DNA from: Treponema sp. UBA3813 | GTDB taxonomy: Bacteria > Spirochaetota > Spirochaetia > Treponematales > Treponemataceae | Reading direction: 5' to 3' | Assembly (NCBI GenBank): GCA_002368605.1 | Contig: DFEB01000048.1 | Span: forward strand, 1-35,725 | Length of the DNA stretch: 35,725 bases | In this document: positions 16,001 to 26,700 of the stretch, one piece after another | How the letters are laid out: each line of letters opens with the position of its first letter | Numbering within the stretch: position 1 is the stretch's first letter | Position numbers and translations under genes: made by a program | The notes under the pieces: model-generated | The model's database searches: none | What the model was told of the DNA's origin: nothing | Seen by the model: the letters and a program-made list of their open reading frames with translations, nothing else

Positions 16001-18586
16001 ATCGATACGACGCCGCCAGTAAGTCCAACAGTTACGATTAAAGACGCAAGCTCAGGCTCGACTGTTTCTTCCACAAAATACAACAAGCCGGTTCTTGTAA
16101 TCGTGAGCGATGCAAATGAAAAGTCTACGGAATTCTCAAAAGATGCAGGAAGTTCTTGGGATGAATACAAAAACGACGGAAGTACAAACGGAATCAATAC
16201 TGCCGGCGCATACACCATTACGGCACGCCGAACCGATTGGGCGGGAAATATCTCTGACTACGCAGATCCGATTTCGCTTGACATCAATACAAATTTCCCA
16301 AGCTTCACCGTAGAGTGCCAGAGCGCGGACGGCAACTACAAGGCTGGAAAGACGCTCACTTTTAAAGTGCAGTTCGCAAACAAGGTTAAAGTCACTGGCG
16401 AAGGCGCCTACATTCAGATGAGTAAATTCTATGATACAGACACCGTAGGAACTGGTGCAAACGACGGTAAAGCTCTTCTTACAGGAACTGGAAGTTCAAA
16501 ATCAACAATAACACTCAACACAGAAATTGACTCAGCGACATTCGTTTACGAAGTTCAAGACCCTGATGAGTTCACTCTCAAAATCGAACAGGACGGAGTA
16601 AAACTCAATGGCTTTGAGGACAGCTACGGAATCGCATGGGACGAAAGCTCGAAACTTGCTGCCTCATATCCACGAAGCGCAATCCATTGTGACGGAGTAG
16701 CTCCAAAAGTCGTGAGCATGACACCAAGCGGAACGAAAACTAGTGCAAGCGATGGACTTTCTGTTTACGCGCAGGGCAATGTAATTAAACTCGTATTCAG
16801 TGAGGAAATCCAGAAGGCAAGCGGAAATTTAATATTGCGGCAGGTTAAACTCTGGCCACTTCCACCGGTTTTGAGCGCAACGGACTTCAATACAATCTGC
16901 AATGAGCTTGACTCTGACGGAAAAGAATACCTTGCAATGCGAGACTCTGACGGAAGCTACCTTGAGGACGCACAGCCAGATATCGGTTTGACAAATGCTA
17001 TGGTTCCTGTCCTTGATTTATATCACGGAAGAGGGCAGTATGTCGGACCCTACAAAAAATCAATGCAAGGAATAAAACTGGGTACGAGCAACACCTATGT
17101 TCCAGATACGGAAACTAAATTCGTGCTTGACTTTGACATCGATATTTGGGAAACAGATAAAGAGCATTATTTCGGAAAAACATATACGACATACACTCAA
17201 TCTGATTTCAACAAAAACACAGCCTTCCAGAACGGCAGGCTTAAAATAACAGAGCCAAACAGTTCTTCAAACGGCTCTCTGCGTACTGCACAAGGAATCC
17301 GCGATGTGCTTGAGAAGGCTGGTTACCATGAGCGAGTTCTTGATGTCACATCTGCAAGCGTTGTTTTAGGCTCTGACAACAAGACTGTCACAATTACATT
17401 CCCCCAAGGTCTCTGCGACACTAGTGCTGATTTACCTTACGGCCGTGAATGGGAACTTGTCATCGAAAAAGGCGCCTTCATGGATGCAACAGGAAACGAA
17501 TTCGGTGCAGAAGCAAACGGTACGATAGCAAAAGCAGATGCAGTTCAGGCGTCAGACGGAAGCAAAAAACAGCTTACTGTCGGAACAAGCGTTTCAAGTG
17601 AGTATGGCACTTATTCAGGCGCGTGGGGAAGGGCAAGAGCTTTAATCACTGACGGCTCAAATCCTCTAGTCCTTATTCAGGACGGAACTAAAGACTCATT
17701 CTACTCAGACAAGGTCGCCTCTCCTGTCGTCCGCGTTGACCGCTACAGCTACGGATTTGGAATTTATCAGAGTGATTCCAGCGGAAACAAAGCTAGCATT
17801 ATCGCCGATAAGGAAAGCACAATAAACGGAACGAAAATCGCAAACGGCGTGACTTACGCCGATGCCGTGAAGCCGACGGGCTATGTGCGCACCCGTATCG
17901 ACTGTGAGACAAAAAATTCCCTTGTGTCATACACAAAGGCAACGGCTTCATATTCAACAAGCTCAACTCGCACGGAAACATATAATCCTAACGGCAACAA
18001 TTATCCTCTTGTAGAACTTTATGAGCCCACAAATCCCTCATCACTGACAAGTTTCTCTGGGTATACCACTGAGACCGTTTCTGATAAGAGCAATGTGAGC
18101 CTGATTTTCGCGGGCGGAAATGGAAAATACAATGAAGCCTGCAAGCAGTTTATTGTCGCAACAGCTACTCGGACTGGATTTACATCTTCTAATACAGGAG
18201 CTGAGGGAATCTGGCAGACAGTCGTGTGCTATAACCCTCCAAAGAAAAGCGGAATTAACGGAGAAGGAGTCGCTTCGAATCGTGAAGGTTACAGGAATTA
18301 CTATATCCGAGGAACAACAGGCTTTGGCGGTGAGCCTTATATCTCACCCTTCCCACTTCGCGGAGGATTGCTTGGAACGCCTTATGTGCGCGCGACTTAC
18401 CGTGAGAATAACGGAACTACAACCACAACACCATATTATTGGGTAAGCTATGAAGTGCTTGTCGAGTCTTCATTCCTAGGAAGAGGAAGTCCTGGAACAG
18501 GATGGACATGGAACAGCAATGGATGTGATCAGGGCAAGATGGAACCTGGTGCTCTTTCTGTTATTACAGGAATGTATCTGTACTAA
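13100..18586 (+). CDS. Giant Ig-like repeat lipoprotein, gene A of copy 1 (A1)
   Basis: 1828 aa. The lipobox ends FLSC with Cys28 as the predicted lipidation site, followed by GLGEEVDLEAP. Modules, approximate residues: Ig-like 41-154; YIDREINGIQYNL at 159; FIWLPEND near 295; ITIFDDD near 332; SwmB-type Ig-like modules at 717-780, 859-914 and 1079-1174; a chitobiase-C-terminal/FN3-like module (995-1064, FSKDAGSSW); an SbsA-like module with insertion (1201-1474, PPVLSATDF); a second such FN3-like module near 1595 (YVRTRIDCE); and a C-terminal PFPL domain (1731-1828). No enzyme motif is seen. The ATG has SD AGAGG; an in-frame GTG at 13094 overlaps it. Gene B1 follows after 21 nt, so the two are surely co-transcribed. 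Likely a surface or periplasmic binding protein (inference). Confidence 0.85.
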   Translation: MNKKSFAPQMFSTLFFSIVLFVSLFLSCNMDVGLGEEVDLEAPVISVRSLVSSTTELDSTELTGAIFVKKNITIKGTATDNKKVESVQIWTKYSNETSYSHLTNASLSGTEWKADISFPKEGAVFVRFLAVDGSDNSSPKSSRVITLFVDETAPVASAWYIDREINGIQYNLRDLETLKELDLNATENKDAAQNEQFKISATVTEAMGIQFVKMKILDEEGNLILTKEKTDDSSLYAPVFEVKKSELIAGKSALSSGAYTSDGKAASHFLHVIYDSADVTNPTNEVENAEIDGGYFIWLPENDIPRISISDLSANDNNDGTINLHVKDSLSITIFDDDALASAKCTLSGTGYTTTTKNWTATNNERETVMALSMPETPTTLTLKVEAAAATCNTQNSSSKNVTKTYTVNVTDDSTPLLLISEPSNNTTPAVSMSLDNSSATVTVKGQSYDTAGCNYLLFVWVPDSLQSSSKLTTASNYLNSLTSYPAANSSPTTISSGDYAGLKVWSVTLKSETIESGFKKQDFDFTFDLMSDFTCNGTNEKANSKYFLARLVRTDGKYSDNEYTLTADDLLPTIVGITPSQDMQIQEVGSDLVLEFYGKKDSGLAMDSSKYKIELVGYKDEVEDSKPVPYTEGGKAKNYELSGEYKTGIADSSMKTYQATISKDFLVACNNEGVKPKFQFYATDLFGNEGTAQYTVVLSSLPQLKSLSSTSSTIRKLGDEIIIYASFSDTVSVANGSKAYIKLAGISGSATNRDKAFYKEGSGSTTLQFSYTVQEGDSSSCLYINNSTGTPIVVNGDTTLSNGAHLDTLDSTVYPHTETIKPSNKTIQIDGTPPSVSSITFTSTADSTKNKDTNGVTWLNEGKTLTATIKMSEAVQIQGSPKFIIKVGSTEMYLPFASKNDSEKTITFQKKISSEDADPEGEITYIPSKCIKNGTSGENNSAEIVDSFGNVLTLNASTVSKKANFGIDTTPPVSPTVTIKDASSGSTVSSTKYNKPVLVIVSDANEKSTEFSKDAGSSWDEYKNDGSTNGINTAGAYTITARRTDWAGNISDYADPISLDINTNFPSFTVECQSADGNYKAGKTLTFKVQFANKVKVTGEGAYIQMSKFYDTDTVGTGANDGKALLTGTGSSKSTITLNTEIDSATFVYEVQDPDEFTLKIEQDGVKLNGFEDSYGIAWDESSKLAASYPRSAIHCDGVAPKVVSMTPSGTKTSASDGLSVYAQGNVIKLVFSEEIQKASGNLILRQVKLWPLPPVLSATDFNTICNELDSDGKEYLAMRDSDGSYLEDAQPDIGLTNAMVPVLDLYHGRGQYVGPYKKSMQGIKLGTSNTYVPDTETKFVLDFDIDIWETDKEHYFGKTYTTYTQSDFNKNTAFQNGRLKITEPNSSSNGSLRTAQGIRDVLEKAGYHERVLDVTSASVVLGSDNKTVTITFPQGLCDTSADLPYGREWELVIEKGAFMDATGNEFGAEANGTIAKADAVQASDGSKKQLTVGTSVSSEYGTYSGAWGRARALITDGSNPLVLIQDGTKDSFYSDKVASPVVRVDRYSYGFGIYQSDSSGNKASIIADKESTINGTKIANGVTYADAVKPTGYVRTRIDCETKNSLVSYTKATASYSTSSTRTETYNPNGNNYPLVELYEPTNPSSLTSFSGYTTETVSDKSNVSLIFAGGNGKYNEACKQFIVATATRTGFTSSNTGAEGIWQTVVCYNPPKKSGINGEGVASNREGYRNYYIRGTTGFGGEPYISPFPLRGGLLGTPYVRATYRENNGTTTTTPYYWVSYEVLVESSFLGRGSPGTGWTWNSNGCDQGKMEPGALSVITGMYLY

Positions 18587-18607
18587 GGCGAAGAGGAGAA
18601 CAGAATT

Positions 18608-21600
18608 ATGAAAAAAGTATGTATTATCAAAAAAATCACGAATCTCGCTCTTTTTGCCTTGATTGGACTTATCGCTTCTTGTGGCGAAAACTCAGGCTTG
18701 GGTGAGGCCGTTGACCTTACGGCTCCTATCGTTACGCTCACTTCTCACAACGACAATGACAGCGTTGCTTCGACTTTCACGCTCAAGGGAACGGTCTGGG
18801 ACAATGAAGCTGTCAGAAGCCTTGCTATAGACTTTGAAGACGCTGATATTCACTACTCAATAACCCCCGGCAATTCATGGCAGAAAAAATCAAAAGAGAC
18901 GGGTGGCGTATGGACCGCCATGGACGACTCAAAGGCAAAATGCATCAAATCAGGGGATACTTGGTCATGGTCGATTTATATTGATACCACAAGTGACAAA
19001 AAGGATGGCTTTACAGACACAACATATACGATGAGCGCAGTCGCGGTTGACTCAAGTGGCAACTCTGGAAAAAACTCAAAGGTTGATTGTTCTCTCATCG
19101 TTGATGAAAATGATCCAAATGTCACGATTAATAAGCCTGATATTTTTACGGACTATGCCAATATCTCTTCAAAAAGCACAAATTACAAACTTCAAGACGG
19201 TAACAGCCTCGCACGGCTTATGAACGGCGATGTCACATTCTCTATTCAGCAGGGAGGTGCAATTTCCTTCAAGGAACTCCGGGTTGAATTTGATAACGGC
19301 ACGACCGAATGGGAAAAACATACGGCAGACGACCTGACAGCTTACACTGACACAGAAAGCATTGCGAATGCCATAACAGGCGATGCGCTACCACCGACAG
19401 TCTATTACACAAAAACTCTTAAAGTAAACGAAAACGGAATCACGGACCTGAGAGCCGTTGACCTCACTGTAAAAGCAAGCGAATGGGCATCGAGTGAAAA
19501 GGGTAAAACTAACGGTCTCGACACAGGAATGCACATTATCCGAATTGTTACCACGAGCCTTAGCCCATCAAACGCATGGCAGCGGAAAGTTGTCGGCTAC
19601 TTTGTCTGGTGGCCGGAAGCTGACACGCCTTGGGTAACGGTTTATCAGGGTGATGACAGCGATAAAGGAAATGATGCCAGCGAAGTCTATCCAGGCTCGA
19701 ACATATCTGGAAGCGCACAGGACGATGACGGAATCAAAAGCCTCACTTACACGCTCAAAAAGAAAACGACCGAAAACAATGAGGATACATGGAAGGCCGA
19801 AAAAGAAAATATAAGCCTATCTCTGTCTGAAGTCGGCGGAAAATATTCAGCATGGTCTCTTGTGGCCCCGACTCTCAACGGAAATTACTGCCTTTCTGTC
19901 ACTGTCACGGATATTTACGGCACATCATCTACAACGACAAAATACTTCAAGACACTCGACATCAAGCCGCCTACAATTGAATTTGATCCTTCTTCGGCAC
20001 AGAACGCTTCTTCTGCGCTCACATCAAATCATAAAATCACATTCTCAGGTCTGGTTGCCGATGACGGAGACATCGATTCGCTCAAAGTTGTCTATTTGAA
20101 TCCAAATCTTTCAAATGACGCAACGAATAAAATCAAGTACATGAGCGGAACCGACACAGACTGGGACGACATCACTAGCGGAAACAAAGACGACTCAGGC
20201 AATATCGTCTATGACCTCACCACAAGCTTAAAATCTAAGGGAAACAGCAGCGGCAAGAGCTACTCATTCTCAAAGACATTCGATGTTTTCGAAGATCTTG
20301 GAATTGACGGAGAAACAAAAACGCTCACTGCTCAGGATTTTGTTTTCAGAGTCGTGGACAAAGGCGGCACAAAGACTGTCAAAATGATTTCCCTTACAGG
20401 CGACAGCACAGCCCCAAGCCTAACATTTGACAAAATCGTTTTGGAGAACGGCGGAACAAGCCTTACCTACGATTTAACAAATGAAATTCCAAACCTTCCT
20501 GTCATTAAGTCGGGAGCAAAAGCCACATTGTCAGGAACATGGGGCGACAACTCATTTGACACATGGAAAGATACAAGCAAAATCGGAAAAATTTCTGTCA
20601 CCTGGAACGGAAGTGATAAGGTCACCGTCACGCCGAATGCAAACCGAAGCTGGAGTGCAAGTGTAAGCGATGTTCCAAGCGACTCTGGAACAATCAAAAT
20701 CAGCCTCTCTGATTTCGGCGGAAACACAAAAGCCGTTACAAAATCCGTGTTCATCGAGTCCAACACAACGAAACTTGAGCGAATCGGCTCTGATTCAGAC
20801 GACGGCTCATATAAAAAAGACTCTGAAATTCTCATAACTCTTGAATTCACCAAGAACACGACATGGATCGGAAGCGAGCCAAGCCTTACCCTCAACAATG
20901 GCGGTGTAGCAAGCTTTGATAGCGGAAAAGACACTGCAAAACATATCTTCAAATATACGGTTAAGGGAAATGAGAGCGAAAGCACTGAGCAGCTGTTTGT
21001 CAAAACAATCAATCAGGCGGGAACGACATGGACAGAAGCTTCAGGAGCAACATTCACTGTTGAAATACCTGAAGATACAAAAACTCTCAAAACAAGAAAT
21101 ATCAAAGTTGATACAAAAGCTCCGACCATCAGCTCTATCACAGCGATTACTCCTGCAGGCGCATACAAGGCCAATAGCGACATCATAATAATGATGGAAT
21201 TCAGCGAAGATGTAAGCGTAGTGACTTCAAGCGGAGTGCTTAAAGACAAGCTCAAGATTAACTTCAAAGATTCTCTTAATACGACCGATGCAAGCGCAAG
21301 CGGCTCAAAATTCGTCATCTTCACTTACACAGTAGGTGAGAACGACAATTCTTCAAAACTCGAATATTACAGCATTGAACATGATGACGTCACTATCACC
21401 GATGAGGCAGGAAATGAACTTACATCTTGGAAGCCAGAGTCTACCTTCAACAAGGCAATTGTAATCGACACAAAGAAACCTAATCCTCCGACAGTCAATC
21501 CCGCATGGGGAAGCGCGCAAGTCGTCATAAGCGAAAGCGGAAGTTCATTTACAATTTCAAGTGATGAGTCAGACACAACAATTGAATATACTCTTGACGG

Positions 21601-23560
21601 TTCTAACTACCAAAATTACAAGACTGGTGAGACAATCAAACTCACTAACAACGGAAAGTACACTGTCAGCGCACGGCAAACCGACAAGGCGGGAAACATT
21701 TCAGATGAAAGTACGGCGATTACCGTAACCGTGGACAAGGGAGAACTTTTCACAAGTTTGAGCGCAACAACATACTCAGGAACATATTCAAAGCAAAAAG
21801 GCGGAGAAGTCACCGGTATAATCAATTTCAGAAAGAGCGTAAAAATAACAAAAGGCGCAAAAGTCACCCTCAATGTAAAGAGAGGCACTCAAAGCACACT
21901 TGAAGTTCCGATTACAGAATGTGTGTCAGGCGATGGAGAAGCAAGCACATTCCATTTCACATATACAATTGAAGATGGCGACTCAATAGAAAACAATGGA
22001 ATGCTCGATGTAACAGAATGGAGTTTTGAGGAAATAACATTAGACTCTAGTACTGTCAGCATGAAATATGAGGATAAGGTCTCTAGCGGAAGCGGAAAGG
22101 CATTCACCGACAACCGAGAGATTTATATTCTCACAGGAAAGCCGACTGTCCAAAGCGTAAACTTGACGGGAGAGGGAAGTGCGGCAATCCTTAAGATTAC
22201 TTTCGACCGGGAAATCACAAAGCTAAGCGGAAACATCACCTTTACGCAGGACACAAGCTCTTACCGTGTTCCGGCTGTGCTTACGGCAAGTGAATACAAC
22301 AGCATTCCAACTGCGGCACAAAGCTCATACTCAAAGGGAATGAACGGTGCGACACTGGGAAGTGACAGCACTCTCACGAACGACACGAGTACAAAATATG
22401 TGCTTGATTATACCAAAGATATCGATGATTCTACTTTAGTCGGATATTTTACAGCCGCGAACTTGCATATAGTCTCTATTCCTATTGTTGCAAGTGCCGT
22501 AGAGGCAAATGAAAATGTCCTTACGGTCACGCTTGGCTCGACTTATACGCTTCCTACAAAGGGTGCGACATATACGCTTTCAATTCCAGCCAATGCGGTT
22601 ACAGACGAGGCTCAAAATAATAATGAAGAATACACAACAGACGGAACGAGCTCAAAACCTCATTTGGTGGCAGAAGGCGTTGAATCTCCTGAAATCCGAA
22701 TAAACAAGGAAAGTCAGAAAATCACTATCTCAAATGCCAGCACGCCGACGACAACGGCAAGCGTAAACACTCCGGCAACTGCCAATATGAAAATAAGCTG
22801 CCGTACTCCAGGAGCAACTATTTACTACGCAAAAACAACGGACGCTAATGCAAAAAGCGCGACTTCAACAGTAAACACTACGATTACAGTCTCACAAACG
22901 GCAAAACCGAAAGTTTCCTCTCTGCCAACTTACTCTTCAAGCACGGCTGTAACCTTAACAGGCACTCTTGGAACAGCAGTTACCAGCTATGACACGGCGA
23001 CAGGTATGAAATATGCGATTGCAGCCTATGCTAAAAAAGATTCTTACGAATCTGACAAATCTTATGAATACGCGACTAGAACCGTCCTCAAATTGAAAAT
23101 CAGTGTCTACGGTAACGGAAGTGACTGTGCCTATGGCGTTGCTTCCGACGTGACAGAAAACGGCACAACTCTGACTTACGACAAGCTTAGAATCTGGATT
23201 CAGGGCGGAGACGCGACTTCAGGCGGAAACAGCCTTGACCCATTCCCACTTTCATGGGGCGAAAGCACGAATTTCAAACTTATGGAAGGAAGCCACACAG
23301 GAAACAGTATGCAAGGTTACTATTATTGGGTTACATGGGATTTGAACGCCACTGCCTACCATGGCTTTGTCCTGGGAAATGTGCATGACTTCGGCACAAG
23401 CGGAATAGGTCCTTCCATCTACTACGCCACTGACTGTGGATGGACAAAGTTCAAGAGTTCATATCCGCTCTATCCAGGCGAAACCCTTGAGATGATTACA
23501 TCAGATTACGGCGGTAACAAATTCCAATTTAACTATAAACTCAAGTGTACTGTTAACTAA
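18608..23560 (+). CDS. Giant Ig-like repeat lipoprotein, gene B of copy 1 (B1)
   Basis: 1650 aa. The lipobox LIASC places lipidation at Cys25, followed by GLGEAVDLTAP. Approximate modules: Ig-like 39-171; FVWWPEAD near 331 opening an Ig-like module to about 451; further Ig-like modules 455-598 and 658-718; SwmB-type modules 735-835 and 853-957; a chitobiase-C-terminal/FN3-like module (985-1045, TIEYTLDGSNYQNYK); another SwmB-type module (1055-1172); an SbsA-like module with PAVLTASEY insertion (1178-1355); a second FN3-like module (GATIYYAKT, from 1393); and a PFPL C-terminal domain (1528-1650). Its module order parallels gene A. SD AGAGGAG precedes the ATG. A terminator follows directly. Function unknown; a binding or adhesion role is inferred from architecture. 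Confidence 0.85.
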   Translation: MKKVCIIKKITNLALFALIGLIASCGENSGLGEAVDLTAPIVTLTSHNDNDSVASTFTLKGTVWDNEAVRSLAIDFEDADIHYSITPGNSWQKKSKETGGVWTAMDDSKAKCIKSGDTWSWSIYIDTTSDKKDGFTDTTYTMSAVAVDSSGNSGKNSKVDCSLIVDENDPNVTINKPDIFTDYANISSKSTNYKLQDGNSLARLMNGDVTFSIQQGGAISFKELRVEFDNGTTEWEKHTADDLTAYTDTESIANAITGDALPPTVYYTKTLKVNENGITDLRAVDLTVKASEWASSEKGKTNGLDTGMHIIRIVTTSLSPSNAWQRKVVGYFVWWPEADTPWVTVYQGDDSDKGNDASEVYPGSNISGSAQDDDGIKSLTYTLKKKTTENNEDTWKAEKENISLSLSEVGGKYSAWSLVAPTLNGNYCLSVTVTDIYGTSSTTTKYFKTLDIKPPTIEFDPSSAQNASSALTSNHKITFSGLVADDGDIDSLKVVYLNPNLSNDATNKIKYMSGTDTDWDDITSGNKDDSGNIVYDLTTSLKSKGNSSGKSYSFSKTFDVFEDLGIDGETKTLTAQDFVFRVVDKGGTKTVKMISLTGDSTAPSLTFDKIVLENGGTSLTYDLTNEIPNLPVIKSGAKATLSGTWGDNSFDTWKDTSKIGKISVTWNGSDKVTVTPNANRSWSASVSDVPSDSGTIKISLSDFGGNTKAVTKSVFIESNTTKLERIGSDSDDGSYKKDSEILITLEFTKNTTWIGSEPSLTLNNGGVASFDSGKDTAKHIFKYTVKGNESESTEQLFVKTINQAGTTWTEASGATFTVEIPEDTKTLKTRNIKVDTKAPTISSITAITPAGAYKANSDIIIMMEFSEDVSVVTSSGVLKDKLKINFKDSLNTTDASASGSKFVIFTYTVGENDNSSKLEYYSIEHDDVTITDEAGNELTSWKPESTFNKAIVIDTKKPNPPTVNPAWGSAQVVISESGSSFTISSDESDTTIEYTLDGSNYQNYKTGETIKLTNNGKYTVSARQTDKAGNISDESTAITVTVDKGELFTSLSATTYSGTYSKQKGGEVTGIINFRKSVKITKGAKVTLNVKRGTQSTLEVPITECVSGDGEASTFHFTYTIEDGDSIENNGMLDVTEWSFEEITLDSSTVSMKYEDKVSSGSGKAFTDNREIYILTGKPTVQSVNLTGEGSAAILKITFDREITKLSGNITFTQDTSSYRVPAVLTASEYNSIPTAAQSSYSKGMNGATLGSDSTLTNDTSTKYVLDYTKDIDDSTLVGYFTAANLHIVSIPIVASAVEANENVLTVTLGSTYTLPTKGATYTLSIPANAVTDEAQNNNEEYTTDGTSSKPHLVAEGVESPEIRINKESQKITISNASTPTTTASVNTPATANMKISCRTPGATIYYAKTTDANAKSATSTVNTTITVSQTAKPKVSSLPTYSSSTAVTLTGTLGTAVTSYDTATGMKYAIAAYAKKDSYESDKSYEYATRTVLKLKISVYGNGSDCAYGVASDVTENGTTLTYDKLRIWIQGGDATSGGNSLDPFPLSWGESTNFKLMEGSHTGNSMQGYYYWVTWDLNATAYHGFVLGNVHDFGTSGIGPSIYYATDCGWTKFKSSYPLYPGETLEMITSDYGGNKFQFNYKLKCTVN

Positions 23561-23582
23561 AATCTCATCTAAAAGAGAGTTT

Positions 23583-23619
23583 TCCCCTAAAGGCATTGCG
23601 CTTTTAGGGGATTTTTTTT
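23583..23619 (+). terminator. Terminator of lipoprotein operon copy 1
   Basis: A 12-bp stem with one G-U pair (TCCCCTAAAGGC 23583-23594 with 23600-23611), loop ATTGC, then eight T (23612-23619). It is almost identical to the terminator at 34375-34411, including the preceding AAAAGAGAGTTT. Confidence 0.93.
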
Positions 23620-23757
23620 GGAGTTTTTAGAGTTTATGAAGGAGGCTGTGACAAAAAAATGCAAAAAAAAGTATATAAATTCTTAAAAAATATTTAGTTA
23701 TTTATGAAAACCATTTAAAATAAGACTAAATTAATCTGAAAAAAGTTTGAGGATTCT
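23620..23757 (+). promoter_or_regulatory. Upstream region and promoter of lipoprotein gene A2
   Basis: No gene. Two A-tracts (A7 23653-23659, A8 23663-23670) precede GTATATAAA. The promoter candidate is TTTAGT (23693-23698), 17 bp, TAAAAT (23716-23721), giving a leader of about 30 nt with SD GAGG. This mirrors the A1 upstream region. Copy 2 therefore probably has its own promoter. Confidence 0.5.
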
Positions 23758-26700
23758 ATGAATAAAAGTATGGGGCAAGTCGCTCGTAATTTCAGTATAA
23801 TTTTGTTTTTTTCCGTTTTTTGCTTTTTTTCATGCAATATGGATGTCGGCTTAGGCGAGGAAGTCGATATCGTTGCTCCTAAAGTATCCATAGTTTCCAT
23901 GAGTTCTGAAAATGAAAGCACATATTCTTTTGCAGGAGGAGTCTTCTGCCACCGCGAAGTAGCTTTCACAGGAACAGCAAGCGACAACAAAAAAGTCACG
24001 AGCGTACATGTCCAGATTAAATGGGCAGATGAAACATCCTTCAAAGAGTTTAAGACGGCGAGTCTTTCTGGTGAGAACTGGTCGTTAGGCTTTACATTCG
24101 AAAAAGAGGGTACGGCATTTCTAAAGTTCATAGCAGAAGATGCTCAGGGAAATCAAGGGGCGCGCTCTTCAAAAACAATAATCCTCTTTGTTGATGAGAA
24201 AGCACCAATTGGTAATGCGTGGTACATTGACCGGAAAATCAACGGAATACAGTACAACCTTCATTCTCTCGAAGAACTGAAATCCATTGACCTCAACAAA
24301 TCTGAGAACATAGACGCCGCTCAGAATGTAGCATTTGCAATCAGTGCAAACTTCAATGATACAATGGGTATCGATGACAAGAATCCGCCGAAAATCTCGA
24401 TTTATGATGAGGATGGAATCCAAGTCTGTGAGATTTCAAAAACCAATGACAGCACCGTATATGCGCCTGTTTATGAGATTACCGAAGCAATCCTTAAAAG
24501 TGGAAAAGACGGTCTTAAAACGGGAAAGCATTATCTTCAGGTTCGCTACACTGCGAGCGATATCGTCACGACTCCGGCGGCAAACAAAATCTCTTATGAT
24601 GAAACTAATAGCGATGACACATGGTTCATTTGGTATCCAGAGGCAGACAAACCCCGATATGAGCTTTCTACGGAAATCTCAGAAAACGCAATCACTGCTT
24701 ATGTAAATGATGTCATCAGTATCACGATTTTTGACGATGATGAGTTGGATTCAGCAAGCTATTCATTCGCTTATAAAGACCAAGACGGAAATTCAAAGAC
24801 AAGTTCTGACATTGCAAGTATCAGTAGCGGAGAACGCGAAAAAACCCTCATTGTAAAAATGCCCTCAACTCCGCAAACAGCAAGCCTTACAATACAAGGC
24901 AAGGGCAAAAAAGGCGAAACTGACGGCGGAGAAGCAATTAACGAAACAATTACAGTTAATGTCATTGACGAGTCAAGTCCTATGCTTCTTATCACATCGC
25001 CAAAGAACAATTCAGTACCAGCAGTCTCAATGACAGGCTCAACAAATGCAAAAGTCACAATCGAAGGTCAGGCACTCGATGCTTCCGGCTGTGACTATCT
25101 TGAATTCGTCTGGGTTCCAGATTCAATCGCCCAAACAGCAACAGAAAAATCAGCAATAGCAAAAGATTTCCTCTCAAGCCTGAACACTGTCGAAAAGCAC
25201 AATAAGTACAGAACGGCAGGTAGCCTCAAAAAGACGGAAATAAACGAGGTGGGAGTTCTTTGGTCAGTTCCTCTCACAAAAACAGGAAGCACTGCAGGTT
25301 TCATAACGCAGACATTCAGTTTTGAAGTTGACTTGTTCACCGACTTCATGAGCGAAAACAAACAGGCAAGTGATAAATATTTTGTTGCCCGCCTGACCAG
25401 GGGAGCAAACACCGGAGTCTTTTCTGAATACAGGCTCGCTGGAGACACATCAAATCCAACCATTACGCCAATTTCTCCAAGCGGAGATATGGCAATCATT
25501 TCGGCAAGCGAAGCCCTTGTTCTTGAATTCAAAGGTACAAAAACAAGCGGAATCGGAATGGATTCAAGCGCCTATGAAATTCGCCGCGTAGACTCAAACG
25601 CAAATGACGGAATGTTTGGCACATACGACTCATCACTTGGTTATGCAAGAGTAACGGGAAGCTATGATGAGGCAACAGAAACATTTAAGTCCCAAGCTAT
25701 TTCCACGGATACGCTTCAGGCTTGGAAAGAAAAGGGCGTAAAACCAAAATTCCAGTTCTTTGCAAAGGATTTGTTCGGTAACGAAGGAAAAGACCAGTTT
25801 ACGGTCGTAATCAGCACGCTTCCACTTTTAAAGAGCATAACATCTCCGTCATCAACACTCAGTAAGATGGGTGATGAAATTCTGATTAACGCAGTCTTTG
25901 ACAACACAGTCACCGTATCTGATACAAGCTCAATGTATGTAAAACTCTCCGGAATAAATAATTCTGACACTTCAGTCGTAACGAACAAGGCATATTACAA
26001 AACAGGCTCCGGCTCAACAACGCTGGTATTTGTCTATAAGGTAAATGAAGGCGATTCTTCTGACAAACTTTGTGTCGTTAATGACAGCGGAAGCCCGATT
26101 GCAGGACTTTCATCATCTGTCGCGACCTTGGTAGATAGCAACGGAAATTCCACCGTCACAGCTGAAAACCTTCTTCAAAACAAAAAAACTATCAAGATTG
26201 ACGGAATTTCTCCAAAAATCAGCAGCGCAACGATAGAAACCGACATTGATTCTTCGGAAATTGCAAATTACCAGAACAACGGAAGCACTTATCTCAAAGA
26301 GGGCAGAACTTTATCCGTAAAAATCACAACCTCGGAAGCAGTGCAGATTCAGGGTTCTCCGGCATTTGTCTTTAATGTCGGCTCTCAGTCGGTCTCACTG
26401 CCCTTCGTAGGACAGAGCGGAAATACTATCACATTCAGCAAAAAAATCACATCAGATACAGATGAAAATCCTAACGGACCGCTTTATTATATCCCGAACG
26501 ACTGCATAACGGCTTACAATACCATTGTCGATGCAGCAGGAAACAAACTTGTCCTGAACAGTGGCACAAACTCTAAAAGTGCAAATATCGTAATCGACAC
26601 AATAAAGCCAGCCACCCCGACGGTAAATGTCACTGACTCAAAAGGAAATAAAGTTACTGGCGGAAAAGTCGCCAACTATGCGAATTTCTATGTATCTCTT

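Larger units (their letters stand above)
13100..23619 (+). repeat. Tandem duplication, unit 1 (A1-B1-terminator)
   Basis: This is the first copy of a roughly 10.5-kb unit made of gene A, a 21-nt gap, gene B and a hairpin terminator. Unit 2 (23758-34411) has the same order, gaps and terminator. Both A genes begin with the same signature, and so do both B genes. Coding divergence is considerable, so the duplication is not recent. Confidence 0.9.
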
